A stretch of 64,000 nucleotides of DNA from Caballeronia sp. INDeC2 (lineage in GTDB: Bacteria > Pseudomonadota > Gammaproteobacteria > Burkholderiales > Burkholderiaceae): assembly GCF_023631325.1 (NCBI RefSeq), contig NZ_JALQDG010000021.1:1-64000 (forward strand), read 5' to 3'. The notes beneath the pieces were generated by a model. The model saw only the letters and a program-made list of their open reading frames with translations, had not been told where the DNA came from and ran no database searches. How positions within the stretch are numbered: position 1 is the stretch's first letter; each line of letters begins with the position of its first letter. The translations under genes and the position numbers were made by a program. Shown piece by piece: positions 18,686 to 27,586 of this stretch.

Positions 18686-19558
18686 TCAGCGTCCGGCGCG
18701 CCGCGCCGCCACCTGACCGAGCACGGCGAAGTCCTTCTCGCCGTCGCCGTGCGCGAGTGCATCGACAAGGTTGTCGCGAACGACACTCGCCACGGGCAGC
18801 GGCACGTTCACGGCATCGCCGGCGGCGATCGCGAGACGCACGTCTTTCAGCCCGAGCCGCGCCTTGAAGAGCGCCGGTTCGTAGCGGCGCTCGGCGATCA
18901 TCTTTCCGTAGCCCTGATACACCGGCCCCGGGAACAGCGAATTCGTGATGACGTCGAGCAGCGTCTGCGATTCGATGCCGTGGCCGCTCACGAGCGCCGC
19001 CGCCTCGCCGAAGCTTTCGATCGCCGCTGCGAGCATGAAATTCGCCGCGAGCTTGAGCACGTTCGCGTGCTGCGGCTCGCTGCCGACGCGCCAGGTTTTC
19101 TGACCGAGCGCATCGAGCACCGGCTGAACGCGATCGATCGCATCGCTCGCACCCGCGGCGAGAATGTTGAGCTTGCCCGCCGCCGCGACGTCCGGCCGCC
19201 CGAGCACCGGCGCGGCGACATACGCGACGCCGTGCTGCGCATGCAACTCGGCCAGTTCGATCGCCAGCGCCGCCGAGATCGTCGCCATGTTGACGTGCAC
19301 GAGGCCCTTCGGCGCGTGCTTGAGCAATCCGCCGTCGACGAGCACGGAGCGCAGCGCGTGGTCGTCGGCGAGCATGGAGAAGGCGGCGTCGCCAGCGAAC
19401 GCTTGCTCGGGCGTATCGACCACCGACGCGCCTTGGTCCGCGAGCGTGCGCGTCTTGTCGCGCGAGCGGTTCCAGACGCGCACCGTGTGCCCCGCCTTGA
19501 GCGCGTTGCTCGCCATCGCGCCGCCCATTTCGCCCAGTCCAATGAATCCGATGTCCAT
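18686..19558 (-). CDS. NAD(P)-dependent beta-hydroxyacid dehydrogenase
   Basis: A 290-residue protein of the 3-hydroxyisobutyrate dehydrogenase family. The Rossmann motif is at the start (I-G-F-I-G-L-G-E-M-G), the substrate loop is V-A-A-P-V-L-G-R-P-D, and the catalytic-lysine helix shows K-L-A-A-N-F. The start at 19558 puts the Rossmann strand at residue 2. It is a paralogue of GarR in this window but has no glucarate-gene neighbours. The substrate is not known. Confidence 0.9.
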   Translation of the reverse strand: MDIGFIGLGEMGGAMASNALKAGHTVRVWNRSRDKTRTLADQGASVVDTPEQAFAGDAAFSMLADDHALRSVLVDGGLLKHAPKGLVHVNMATISAALAIELAELHAQHGVAYVAAPVLGRPDVAAAGKLNILAAGASDAIDRVQPVLDALGQKTWRVGSEPQHANVLKLAANFMLAAAIESFGEAAALVSGHGIESQTLLDVITNSLFPGPVYQGYGKMIAERRYEPALFKARLGLKDVRLAIAAGDAVNVPLPVASVVRDNLVDALAHGDGEKDFAVLGQVAARRAGR

Positions 19559-19674
19559 GCTCGCGTGCTCCTTTGCCTTGTTCGCCCGCCGCGCGCGGGA
19601 AGCCGCGCGGCCCGAGCGCCAGTAGAGCATATCGACGCGAAGCGCGCAGCGGCGCGCAATGCGATACTCACTGC

Positions 19675-20430
19675 ATGGTCAAGGCGCGCTTTCACTTCCA
19701 TCGCGAACTGAACGATTTCCTCGCTCGATCCTTGCGCGGGCACGCATTCGTGTGCGCGTGCGCGAAGTCTTCATCGACGAAGCACATGATCGAGGCGCTC
19801 GGCGTGCCGCACACGGAAGTCGATCTGATCGTGAAGAACGGCCGCCCGGTCGGGTTCGACGCGCAGATCGAAGCCGACGATGTCATCGAGGTCTATCCTG
19901 CCCGTCACGCGCCGGAAGGCATGGCGAACGGCACGCCGCTGCTTCGGCCGCCGCTCTGCGCACCGGATCTGCGCTTCATCGCCGATGCGCATCTCGGCGG
20001 GCTCGCGCAACTACTGCGGCTCGCGGGCTTCGACACCCGCTACGACAACAACTTCCCCGACGATGAAATCGAGCAGCTCGCGCACGACGAATCGCGCATC
20101 GTGCTCACGCGCGATCGTGAGCTGCTCAAGCGCCGCACCGTGTTGCGCGGTTGTTATGTCCGCGCGCTTCAGCCCGACGAGCAATTCCGCGAAGTCTCCG
20201 AGCGCCTCGACCTGACGCAGCACGTACGGGCGTTTCGGCTCTGCCTGATGTGCAACGCGCCGTTGCGCCCGGCCGTGCCCGATGAAATCGATGGCCGCGT
20301 GCCCGACGGCGTGCGCGAGCGGCATACGCGCTTCGTCACCTGCGACGTGTGTCGTCGCGTGTTCTGGGAAGGGTCGCACTGGCGGCGCATGCGCGCGCGG
20401 ATCGACGCGCTGGCGGAAGCGGGCCGCTAG
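19675..20430 (+). CDS. Mut7-C RNase domain protein with N-terminal ubiquitin-like domain
   Basis: A 251-residue protein in two parts. Residues 1-80 form the Mut7-C ubiquitin-like domain (F-H-F-H-R-E-L-N-D-F-L, V-K-N-G-R-P-V-G-F). Residues 95-250 form the PIN-like Mut7-C RNase domain (F-I-A-D-A-H-L-G-G-L-A-Q-L-L-R and T-R-D-R-E-L-L-K-R). It ends with a zinc-ribbon: C-L-M-C near 216 and C-D-V-C near 231. The Asp residues fit a metal-dependent nuclease. The role in bacteria is unknown. Confidence 0.88.
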   Translation: MVKARFHFHRELNDFLARSLRGHAFVCACAKSSSTKHMIEALGVPHTEVDLIVKNGRPVGFDAQIEADDVIEVYPARHAPEGMANGTPLLRPPLCAPDLRFIADAHLGGLAQLLRLAGFDTRYDNNFPDDEIEQLAHDESRIVLTRDRELLKRRTVLRGCYVRALQPDEQFREVSERLDLTQHVRAFRLCLMCNAPLRPAVPDEIDGRVPDGVRERHTRFVTCDVCRRVFWEGSHWRRMRARIDALAEAGR

Positions 20431-20491
20431 GACGGTCGTCGCGTTCCGTACAATACGGCCCCTGACCTCAATCCTGCCCCTGGAGCATCGC

Positions 20492-20761
20492 GTGAACAAA
20501 TTTCAACTGGAACAGACCAAGGCATTCAAACTGGCCAACGACCTGAAGCAAGGCGGCCGCGCACGCGCGGGTGGCGCGGATGCGCCGAAAACCGATCGTC
20601 GCGAGCAGCGCAAGCTCGATCAGGCCAAGGGCCTCGTGCCGTTCGCATGCAAGCTCGACGAAAAGCTCGTGAAGCAACTGAAGGAGCGCGCCGAGACGCA
20701 CGAAGGCGGAATGACGGAAGTGCTGGCCGAGTTGCTGGTGAAGGCCGGTCTGGAGCGCTAA
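20492..20761 (+). CDS. Small hypothetical protein, charged, helical
   Basis: An 89-residue protein that starts at GTG (20492) with GGAG seven bases upstream. It is rich in Lys, Arg, Glu and Gln. The C-terminal half (C-K-L-D-E-K-L-V-K-Q-L to V-L-A-E-L-L-V-K-A-G) looks like two amphipathic helices. The codon use is like the core genes and it is 61 bases after the Mut7-C gene, so possibly co-transcribed. No known domain recognised. Confidence 0.7.
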   Translation: MNKFQLEQTKAFKLANDLKQGGRARAGGADAPKTDRREQRKLDQAKGLVPFACKLDEKLVKQLKERAETHEGGMTEVLAELLVKAGLER

Positions 20762-20765
20762 GGCC

Positions 20766-21077
20766 TCACACGCTCCCTTCCTTCTCGATCACGAGAATGC
20801 GCGCCTCGCCGACCGGTTCGGCGAAATGCTCGTCGCCCGCTTGCGCGTGAAAGATATCGCCCGCGCGCAGCGTCACGACGCGCTCGCCTTCGCCGTCGCG
20901 CAGATGCATCCGCACTTCGCCCTGCATCACGGCGAACACTTCCTCGCCGTCGTTGACGTGCCATTTGTACGGCTTGTCGGTCCAGTGCAGGCGGCACGAC
21001 GTGCCGTTCATCACGCAGATATCGAGCGCGCCCCATGCGCGTCCGGCCGTGAACTTGCCACTTTCGATCACTTTCAT
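20766..21077 (-). CDS. Small cupin-domain protein
   Basis: A 103-residue single-cupin protein. The first cupin motif is K-W-H-V-N-D-G-E-E-V-F-A-V-M-Q-G, the second G-D-I-F-H-A-Q-A-G-D-E-H. His and Glu residues suggest a metal site. Substrate unknown. It converges on the preceding gene with 4 bases between stops and lies 11 bases after the MFS gene stop on the same strand, so the two probably form an operon. Confidence 0.85.
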   Translation of the reverse strand: MKVIESGKFTAGRAWGALDICVMNGTSCRLHWTDKPYKWHVNDGEEVFAVMQGEVRMHLRDGEGERVVTLRAGDIFHAQAGDEHFAEPVGEARILVIEKEGSV

Positions 21078-21088
21078 TTGATTGCCGC

Positions 21089-22378
21089 CTAGCGGTTGAA
21101 ATCGCGGGCTTCATCGACATCCGCGTGGCGCGTCGCCGGAATGCACGCCACCGCGATCAACGAGAGCGCGATCCCGCCCATTACATAGAAGGTGGGCGCG
21201 AGCTGCGATCCGGTTACGCGAATGAGCCACGTCACGATGAACTGCCCGAAGCCGCCGAAGATCATGACGGCGATGTTGTACGCGAGAGAAAGCCCCGTCG
21301 AGCGCACGTGCGCCGGAAACAACTCGGCAATGAGCGCGCCGAACGGCCCATAGTAGCCCGAGAGCGCGATCGACAACAGCGCCTGCACGATCACGAGCCG
21401 CATCACGCTCGGCTGCGCCGCGAGCCACGCGAAGAGCGGATAGATCACCACGAGCGTGATCGCGAGCGACCACAGCGAAAGCCCCTTGCGCCCGATGCGA
21501 TCCGACCACGCGCCCGCGACCGGCGATAGCACCGTCAACAGCAGATTGCCGACGATCAACGCCGTGAACGACTGCTCGAACGGCAGCTTCAGTTGCTTGA
21601 CGGCGAACGTCGGCAGATACGCGATCAGCACATACACGCTCACCGTCAGCGCGATCACCGAGCCGAGCCCGCAGAGCACTTCACGGCTATGCGTGCGGAA
21701 CACTTCGCCGAGCGTCGCGCGGCGCGCGGTTTTCTTCGCGTGCAGGAACGCTTCGGTGTCGGTCATGTTGCGGCGGATATACAGACCGATCGGCCCGATC
21801 ACGAGACCGAGGATGAACGGCACGCGCCATCCCCATGCATCGAGCGCCTCGGGCGAAAGTCCGCGCGAAATCGCCGAGCCGACTATCGCGCCGAGCAGCA
21901 GCGAAGCGGCCTGGCTCGCCATCTGGAAACTGCCGTAGAAGCCGCGCTTCGAGAACGGCGCGGCTTCGATCAGGAGCGCGGTCGCGCTGCCGAATTCGCC
22001 GCCCGCGGAGAATCCCTGCAACAGCCGCGCGAACACGATGACGAGCGGCGCGCCAATACCGATCGCCGAATACGGCGGCGCTATCGCGAGCAGGAAGATG
22101 CCGAGCGTCATGAGTCCGATGACGAGCGTCAGCGCCGCCTTGCGCCCCGCGCGATCGGCGTAGAGACCGAGAACGATGCCGCCGACCGGCCGCATCACGA
22201 ACGCGACGCCGAAGGTCGCGGTGGTCAGAAGAATCGACGAGTAGTCGTTGTCGCCCGGAAAGAACAAGCGGGCGATGACGACCGTCATGAAACCGAACAC
22301 GGTGAAGTCGTACCACTCCAGCGCGTTGCCGATGACCGCCGCGGTCACGGCGCGCGCGTTCAATGGTGTTCCTGGCAT
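21089..22378 (-). CDS. MFS transporter, metabolite:H+ symporter (MHS) family
   Basis: A 429-residue, 12-helix carrier. The N-terminus A-V-I-G-N-A-L-E-W-Y-D-F-T-V-F-G-F and the loop D-R-A-G-R-K-A-A-L are typical for MHS carriers such as citrate, proline-betaine or shikimate symporters. The motif L-L-Q-G-F-S-A-G-G-E-F-G lies in helix 4. The exact substrate is not readable. It is followed after 11 bases by the cupin gene, which may act on the imported compound. Confidence 0.9.
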   Translation of the reverse strand: MPGTPLNARAVTAAVIGNALEWYDFTVFGFMTVVIARLFFPGDNDYSSILLTTATFGVAFVMRPVGGIVLGLYADRAGRKAALTLVIGLMTLGIFLLAIAPPYSAIGIGAPLVIVFARLLQGFSAGGEFGSATALLIEAAPFSKRGFYGSFQMASQAASLLLGAIVGSAISRGLSPEALDAWGWRVPFILGLVIGPIGLYIRRNMTDTEAFLHAKKTARRATLGEVFRTHSREVLCGLGSVIALTVSVYVLIAYLPTFAVKQLKLPFEQSFTALIVGNLLLTVLSPVAGAWSDRIGRKGLSLWSLAITLVVIYPLFAWLAAQPSVMRLVIVQALLSIALSGYYGPFGALIAELFPAHVRSTGLSLAYNIAVMIFGGFGQFIVTWLIRVTGSQLAPTFYVMGGIALSLIAVACIPATRHADVDEARDFNR

Positions 22379-22520
22379 GCGATCCCCTGTGTGTGCATCG
22401 ATCGGCGTTGGCCTGTCCGCGCTTCGTTCGCGTCACTCCAAAGATGCGCACGCGCGGCTCTTTTTGCCTTGGCGAGTGTAAAGACGCTTTTTATCCCGAT
22501 CAAGCGAATTGCGAACGAAG

Positions 22521-22557
22521 AAAAGCGCGCCGGGCCTTTCGGCCGGGCGCGCTCTTC
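22521..22557 (-). terminator. Intrinsic terminator after the HiPIP gene
   Basis: A long GC-rich stem (AGCGCGCC-GGCC arms with one internal mismatch, TTTC loop) followed on the minus strand by TTTTCTTCG. Confidence 0.8.
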
Positions 22558-22575
22558 GTGTGATGTCTTTCGCGC

Positions 22576-22893
22576 TTACGCCTTCTTCACATACGCGCTG
22601 CACCAGCCCTTCGATGCGACCTGCTTGTTGCTGAACATCGGGCATGGCGCGTAGGCGTCCGTCGGTTTGCCCTGATAGAACTGGCAGTTGCCGCAGTCCT
22701 GTCCGGCGGCGTACTTCGCGTACTTGGCCTTGTCGACCTTGCTCGCGTCTTCCTTGTAGCCGAGCGCCTGCGCGGTGGGATCGCTTTCGGGGACTTTCGG
22801 CGCATCGGCGGCGAAGACCGCCCGGGAGCCGAGCGCGAACGTCGAGGCGACGCCCGCGCTGGTGATGAGAAACGCGCGACGTGATGTCTTCAT
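22576..22893 (-). CDS. High-potential iron-sulfur protein (HiPIP)
   Basis: A 105-residue exported electron carrier. A twin-arginine signal (T-S-R-R-A-F-L-I-T-S-A-G) fits export of a folded 4Fe-4S protein. The four cluster cysteines are visible: C-G-N-C, then C-P-M-F, then W-C-S-A-Y at the C-terminus, the standard HiPIP spacing. These proteins shuttle electrons in the periplasm between the bc1 complex and oxidases or reductases. No partner gene is next to it. Confidence 0.93.
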   Translation of the reverse strand: MKTSRRAFLITSAGVASTFALGSRAVFAADAPKVPESDPTAQALGYKEDASKVDKAKYAKYAAGQDCGNCQFYQGKPTDAYAPCPMFSNKQVASKGWCSAYVKKA

Positions 22894-23027
22894 GGTGACT
22901 CGCTCCATGTTGTATTGGGGGAAAAGCGCCGTTCTTGGCGACGGCGATGTCCGAGCATAACAACCTGGAAGCGGGTCGACGACGTCAAATGTTAGAGATA
23001 AGGGACGGCGGAAAGTCGCATGTCGAT

Positions 23028-24128
23028 CTAGCGCGCCATGTCCGCCACGCGCTCCGCGATCGCAAGCGATGCCGTCAATCCCGGCGATTCGATGCCGAAC
23101 AGGTTCACGAGCCCCGGCACGCCGTGCGCCGACTTGCCCTGAATCACGAAATCCGCCGCGGCCTGACCCGGACCGGACAGCTTCGGCCGGATGCCCGCGT
23201 AGGCGGGCTGCAACGCGTCGTCGGGCAGACCCGGCCAGTACGCGCGAATCGCGGCGTAGAAGGAATCGGCGCGGCGCGGATCGACATCGTAGTTGAGCGC
23301 CTGCACCCATTCGACGTCCGGGCCGAACTTCGCCTGCCCGCCGAGATCGATCGTCAGATGCACGCCCAGCCCCGCTTCGTTGGGCATCGGATAAATCAGC
23401 CGCTCGAACGGCGCGCGTCCGCTCACGCTGAAGTAATTGCCCTTGGCGAAGTAGAGTGGCGGCACGTGGCGGTCGTCGAGGCCGCGAATGCTGCGCGCGA
23501 TCGCGTTCGCGTTCAGTCCCGCGCTGTTGATCAGATACGACGCCCGCAAGCGCGCGGGCGATTCGCCGCCCGTCTCGACGATGAAGCAGCCCTCGCGCGC
23601 ATCGATGGACGCGACCGGCGTATGGAACACGATGTTCGCGCCGTGGTTCTCCGCCTGACCTTGCAGCGCGAGCATGTACTGATGACTGTCGACGATGCCC
23701 GTCAGCGGCGACCACACCGCCTCGACGCATTGCAATTGCGGCTCCATCTCCGCCGCCTGCGCGCCGCTTATGCGCTCGAGTCCCTTCACGCGGTTCTCGA
23801 TGCCCTTCTGCTGCAGCGCCGCCAGTTGCGGCACCTGATTGCGCGCGGTTGCGACGAGCAGCTTGCCGCATTGCCGGTGCGGCACGCCATGCGCGCGGCA
23901 GAATTCGTAGAGCATGTCGCGGCCGCGCACGCACAACTCGGCCTTCAGCGATCCGCGCGGATAGTAGATGCCCGCGTGAATCACCTCGCTGTTACGCGAA
24001 CTCGTACCGATGCCGATGCCCTCGCCCGCTTCCAGCACGATGACTTCGCGTCCGCGCATCGCCAGGGCGCGAGCGATCGCCAGTCCGACGACGCCCGCTC
24101 CGATTACTACGCACTCGATCCGATCCAT
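23028..24128 (-). CDS. FAD-dependent oxidoreductase, L-2-hydroxyglutarate oxidase-like
   Basis: A 366-residue DAO-family flavoprotein. The N-terminal FAD motif is [14 protein letters not shown], with an early [16 protein letters not shown]. This N-S-E-V-I-H-G/A-G pattern is typical of the LhgO group, which oxidises L-2-hydroxyglutarate and feeds electrons to the quinone pool. The substrate is inferred from family resemblance only. Monocistronic in appearance. Confidence 0.85.
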   Translation of the reverse strand: MDRIECVVIGAGVVGLAIARALAMRGREVIVLEAGEGIGIGTSSRNSEVIHAGIYYPRGSLKAELCVRGRDMLYEFCRAHGVPHRQCGKLLVATARNQVPQLAALQQKGIENRVKGLERISGAQAAEMEPQLQCVEAVWSPLTGIVDSHQYMLALQGQAENHGANIVFHTPVASIDAREGCFIVETGGESPARLRASYLINSAGLNANAIARSIRGLDDRHVPPLYFAKGNYFSVSGRAPFERLIYPMPNEAGLGVHLTIDLGGQAKFGPDVEWVQALNYDVDPRRADSFYAAIRAYWPGLPDDALQPAYAGIRPKLSGPGQAAADFVIQGKSAHGVPGLVNLFGIESPGLTASLAIAERVADMAR

Positions 24129-24313
24129 GTCTTTTCCTGCCGCAGATTTATCCCAACTATTTTACGTTCGGGACTATTGCGCGATACACAACAAACGCAC
24201 ATTGATTGAATCGTTTTTCGGCGCAATGCAGAAAAAGGCAGGAAACTGGCCGTCAGATGTCAAAAATGACAGGTTTTGGCGGCCTTTTTGGCAATTTCGC
24301 AAGCAACGGATCT

Positions 24314-25291
24314 TCAGAAGCCGATCGCCTTCTTGCGCGAATTGCGGTCCAACTGGATGTCGCGCGCCTCGACGTGATGCCTTTGGTCGATGCGCGCATT
24401 GCCGAACGCGTTGAGCATCGCGCGCCGCATGCCGCGCGGCGACGCCTGCGTGAGCGCGTCGAGCGGCGCGTCGCCGAGCGTTTCGGGGAAGCGAGCGCCC
24501 CACGCGTGGGTATTGCGGATTTCGGCGTAAATCGATTGCGCGATGCGTCGTGCGCCGTCGCGATCCGGCGGCTCGATCTCGTACACGTTCATGCGGTTCA
24601 GGAGCGGCTCGGGAATCGCGCGCGCGTCGTTGGCCGTGGCGATCCACACGACATTGCCCGCGTTGATCGGCACCTCGGCGAATTCGTCGATGAAAGTCTG
24701 CGCCGTGTCGTGCTCGAGCAGCGCATAGAGCGAGCCGAGCGGATCGTATTGCGCATCGCCGGTGGCCTTGTCGATTTCATCGACGGTGATCACGGGATTC
24801 GCATAGCTGCCGTTGACGAGCGCATCGAAGACCTTGCCCGGCTTCGCGTTGCGCCACTGCGACGACGCGCCCGACAGAACCCAGCCCGCCGTGAGCGAGC
24901 TCATCGCCACGTAATGACAGGACGTGCCGAGCAGCCGCGCGAGTTGCTTCGCGAAATGCGTCTTGCCGATGCCCGGCTCGCCGAGCAGCAGCATCGGCAT
25001 GAGTTCGAGGCGATCGTCGGTTTCGAGGCACAGCGCGATCTGCTTGCGGACATCGGCGAGCGGCTCTTCGAAGTTCGGCAGATCGGCGGCGAGATCGTCG
25101 ATGGACGGCATGCGGTTCGGCTTCACGCAGAAGCGCAGATTGCCCACCTTGAGCATCTTTTCGTAGATGGCGCGCAAGGCGTCGCTCGCGCCTTCGGAGA
25201 GGTCGTTGAGCGCGGATTCCACGTCGTCGAGACTGTAGACCTTGCTGAACGATGCCACCGCCAGCTCCTGTTTGACCACGGCTGTCGTCAT
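24314..25291 (-). CDS. Stand-alone AAA+ ATPase, Lon-like without protease domain
   Basis: A 325-residue protein with one AAA+ module at about residues 85-310. Walker A is G-E-P-G-I-G-K-T-H-F, Walker B is V-I-T-V-D-E-I-D-K, sensor 1 is W-I-A-T-A-N-D, and the arginine region is I-P-E-P-L-L-N-R-M. A helical segment of about 80 residues comes first. It resembles the ATPase part of Lon, but the sequence stops after the lid domain and has no Ser-Lys peptidase. An ATG 15 bases upstream (25306) is also possible. Function unknown. Confidence 0.85.
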   Translation of the reverse strand: MTTAVVKQELAVASFSKVYSLDDVESALNDLSEGASDALRAIYEKMLKVGNLRFCVKPNRMPSIDDLAADLPNFEEPLADVRKQIALCLETDDRLELMPMLLLGEPGIGKTHFAKQLARLLGTSCHYVAMSSLTAGWVLSGASSQWRNAKPGKVFDALVNGSYANPVITVDEIDKATGDAQYDPLGSLYALLEHDTAQTFIDEFAEVPINAGNVVWIATANDARAIPEPLLNRMNVYEIEPPDRDGARRIAQSIYAEIRNTHAWGARFPETLGDAPLDALTQASPRGMRRAMLNAFGNARIDQRHHVEARDIQLDRNSRKKAIGF

Positions 25292-25306
25292 GTCACACCC
25301 CGTCAT

Positions 25307-25618
25307 TTTTTATGGTCGACGAGTCCAGTGTATCGGCGCCAAAACCGCGTGCAAGCGAGCAGTCGCACACGTGTGCTGCTAAACCGGACGCCCTTTTCCT
25401 CGATAAAGCCGCAATCGGCGCGCGCTAGTATCATCGTCGGGATCGCAACGCCGGGCGGGTTCGAAATCTGCTCTGCCCTCGATCGTGTAATTACGCGGGG
25501 CAGGCTGAACCCGATCCGCGCGGCCGTGTCACAAGGAAATCGCCGAGGATCGCCGATCCAGCGGCCGCCCGCAAAGCGCGCCGCCATCCGAACAGTCCAC
25601 GCGCAGGAGCCGCTTTCA
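25307..25618. other. Divergent promoter region between the AAA ATPase and an exported protein gene
   Basis: A 312-base gap between divergent genes. The only clear element is the GCAGGAG ribosome binding site before 25619. No riboswitch or repeat noticed. Confidence 0.4.
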
Positions 25619-26140
25619 ATGCATAAAACGATACGCACCGCCTTTCTGAACTTCGCGCTCGCGACGAGCGCCTGTTTCGCCGCACTCGGCGCGCACGCAC
25701 AAACCACGGCGACGCAGCCGGTGACCTGGGAATTGCAGGTCGTGCGCGACGGCCAACAGATCGATTCATTTTCCGGCACGACGAACGTCGGACAGGCGCG
25801 CACGGACACGCATCACAACAAGGTGCAAAACCGCGTCGGGTGCGCGGATCAGCCCGCGGGCGACATCGACCTGCAACGCACGATCACCGTTTCGCCGACG
25901 CACGCGAGCGCCGACGACATCACGCTCGCCATCGACGCGCAGGAAACCTTGCAGGACGACGGCACGCGCGTATCGTCATCCGGCTGCAAACTGCCGCCGG
26001 TGCCGCGTCAGGTCAGCGGGTCGCATCCGGGCCTCGTGCTCAAGCCGGGCGAATGGGGGCAATGGCAGATCATCGACAGCAACCCGTCGCTCGCGTATCG
26101 AGTGCGCGCGAGCCTGGGTTCATCGACGGTGGCGCAATGA
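25619..26140 (+). CDS. Exported hypothetical protein
   Basis: A 173-residue protein with a signal peptide (A-L-A-T-S-A-C-F-A-A-L-G-A-H-A, cut before Q-T-T). The mature part is beta-rich (V-T-W-E-L-Q-V-V-R-D-G-Q-Q-I-D-S-F) with two cysteines (V-G-C-A-D and S-G-C-K-L) that may form a disulphide. It looks like a small periplasmic or surface protein; no domain is recognised. CAGGAG lies about ten bases before the ATG. Confidence 0.75.
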   Translation: MHKTIRTAFLNFALATSACFAALGAHAQTTATQPVTWELQVVRDGQQIDSFSGTTNVGQARTDTHHNKVQNRVGCADQPAGDIDLQRTITVSPTHASADDITLAIDAQETLQDDGTRVSSSGCKLPPVPRQVSGSHPGLVLKPGEWGQWQIIDSNPSLAYRVRASLGSSTVAQ

Positions 26141-26190
26141 CAACCGCGGCGACATAGGCTTCGAACGCCGCCGCTCCAGACGAAGAACGC

Positions 26191-26997
26191 ATGCGAAACC
26201 CAGAACATCTTCCGCCAGGCCCGTCCTCTCATTCGGCCACACCCGATTTCACGGCGGTGAGCTGGAACCTGCACAAGGGCCGCTCGCCGCTCGGCTTGCG
26301 CGCGTGGACGGCGATGCAGCGGTGGGTTCAGACCACCAACGCGGACGTTTATTTCCTTCAGGAAGCGATGGCGCGGCGCATGCCGCAGCCCATGCTCGCA
26401 AGCGGCTTCGGCAAGCCGCTCAATGCGCCGCTCGACGATGTCTGGCATTGCCAGGCAACCGAAATCGCCACCGCGCTCGAATTGCAGATCGCGCTCGGGC
26501 CGAACGTGTTCAAGCCATCGTGGCGACACGGCAATGCAATTCTCTCGCCGCATCCGCTCGATCTTTCCGGGCGCTGGGACATCTCCGCGCATCGTTTCGA
26601 AAAGCGGGGGTTACTGGTCGCGCGCGCGACGTTCGCCGGTCAGTCGATCACGCTGCTGTGCGCGCATCTGGCGCTTACGCGTCAGGCGCGGCTGCGTCAG
26701 ATGAACTGGATCGCGCACTGGATCGCGAAGGAAGCGCCTGAAGGTCCGCTCATGCTCGCGGGCGACTTCAACGACTGGCGCAACGACTCCGTGCCGCTCT
26801 TCGGCGAACTAGGCATGAGCGAAGTCGCGACGATGCTCGGCGAATCCGGCCGCACGTTCCCGGCGTTTTCGCCCGCGCTCGCGCTCGACAAGATGTTCGT
26901 GCGCGGCCTCGCGCCCGTTGAATGGCTCGTGCCGACGCAGGACACGGCGTGGCTCTCGGATCACCTGCCGTACATGGCGCGGCTGCGCGTGGAATAA
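26191..26997 (+). CDS. Endonuclease/exonuclease/phosphatase family protein
   Basis: A 268-residue EEP-fold hydrolase. Motifs in order: S-W-N-L-H-K-G-R (Asn), F-L-Q-E-A (metal Glu), C-A-H-L (catalytic His), A-G-D-F-N-D-W (Asp/Asn pair) and S-D-H-L-P (final Asp-His). All catalytic residues are present, so it is probably an active phosphodiesterase. Whether it acts on DNA or on lipids/inositol phosphates cannot be said. It follows the exported protein gene by 50 bases and converges on a response regulator gene. Confidence 0.9.
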   Translation: MRNPEHLPPGPSSHSATPDFTAVSWNLHKGRSPLGLRAWTAMQRWVQTTNADVYFLQEAMARRMPQPMLASGFGKPLNAPLDDVWHCQATEIATALELQIALGPNVFKPSWRHGNAILSPHPLDLSGRWDISAHRFEKRGLLVARATFAGQSITLLCAHLALTRQARLRQMNWIAHWIAKEAPEGPLMLAGDFNDWRNDSVPLFGELGMSEVATMLGESGRTFPAFSPALALDKMFVRGLAPVEWLVPTQDTAWLSDHLPYMARLRVE

Positions 26998-27003
26998 AAG
27001 CGC

Positions 27004-27405
27004 TTACACTCGCGGTCTCGCGAGCAGCGTTTCCAGATCGGCGATATCGACAGGCTTCGTCAGATGATGATCGAAGCCCGCGTCGAGCGCGTCCTGACGG
27101 TCGGCGCCGCTGCCCCAACCGGTCAACGCGAGCAGCAACACGCTTTTGGTCGCGTCGCGCTTTCTCATTTCGCGCGCGACGTCGAAACCGCTCATGCCCG
27201 GCAAGCCGATATCGAGCAGGACCACGTCGGGCTTGAAATCGTCGATCGATGCGAGCGCGCGCGGACCGTCATGCTCCGTGCGCACTTCATGGCCGAGCGC
27301 TTCGAGCAGCATCGACATGGCAAGCGCCGCATCGTCGCTGTCGTCGACGAGCAGAACGCGGCGGCCTGGCGCCGCGCCGCCGCTTGCTCCGGCGGTGGTG
27401 TTCAT
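27004..27405 (-). CDS. Single-domain response regulator
   Basis: A 133-residue receiver with a short polar N-terminal tail (T-T-A-G-A-S-G-G-A-A-P-G). The acidic pair is D-D near 21-22, the phospho-acceptor is Asp65 (V-V-L-L-D-I-G-L-P) and the Lys is in L-T-K-P-V-D. The A-L-T-G-W-G segment and overall sequence resemble the other single-domain regulator at 17001-17366. No kinase is adjacent. The ATG at 27405 was chosen because GGGGA precedes it and the receiver starts shortly after. Confidence 0.88.
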   Translation of the reverse strand: MNTTAGASGGAAPGRRVLLVDDSDDAALAMSMLLEALGHEVRTEHDGPRALASIDDFKPDVVLLDIGLPGMSGFDVAREMRKRDATKSVLLLALTGWGSGADRQDALDAGFDHHLTKPVDIADLETLLARPRV

Positions 27406-27586
27406 GCAATTCCCCGTGAGTCGTCGCCGCGCGAAACCGGTATTCCGACCCTCGCCCGACTTTATTGAGATGATTCGGGGAATGTAGCACAGCGGTGTTC
27501 GCGCCAAGAAAATGAACCCGCAATCACGGCGCGCGACGGCTCTGCTATCGTGAATGCTTCATCCGCCGCCGTCCCGCACCGCCGCC

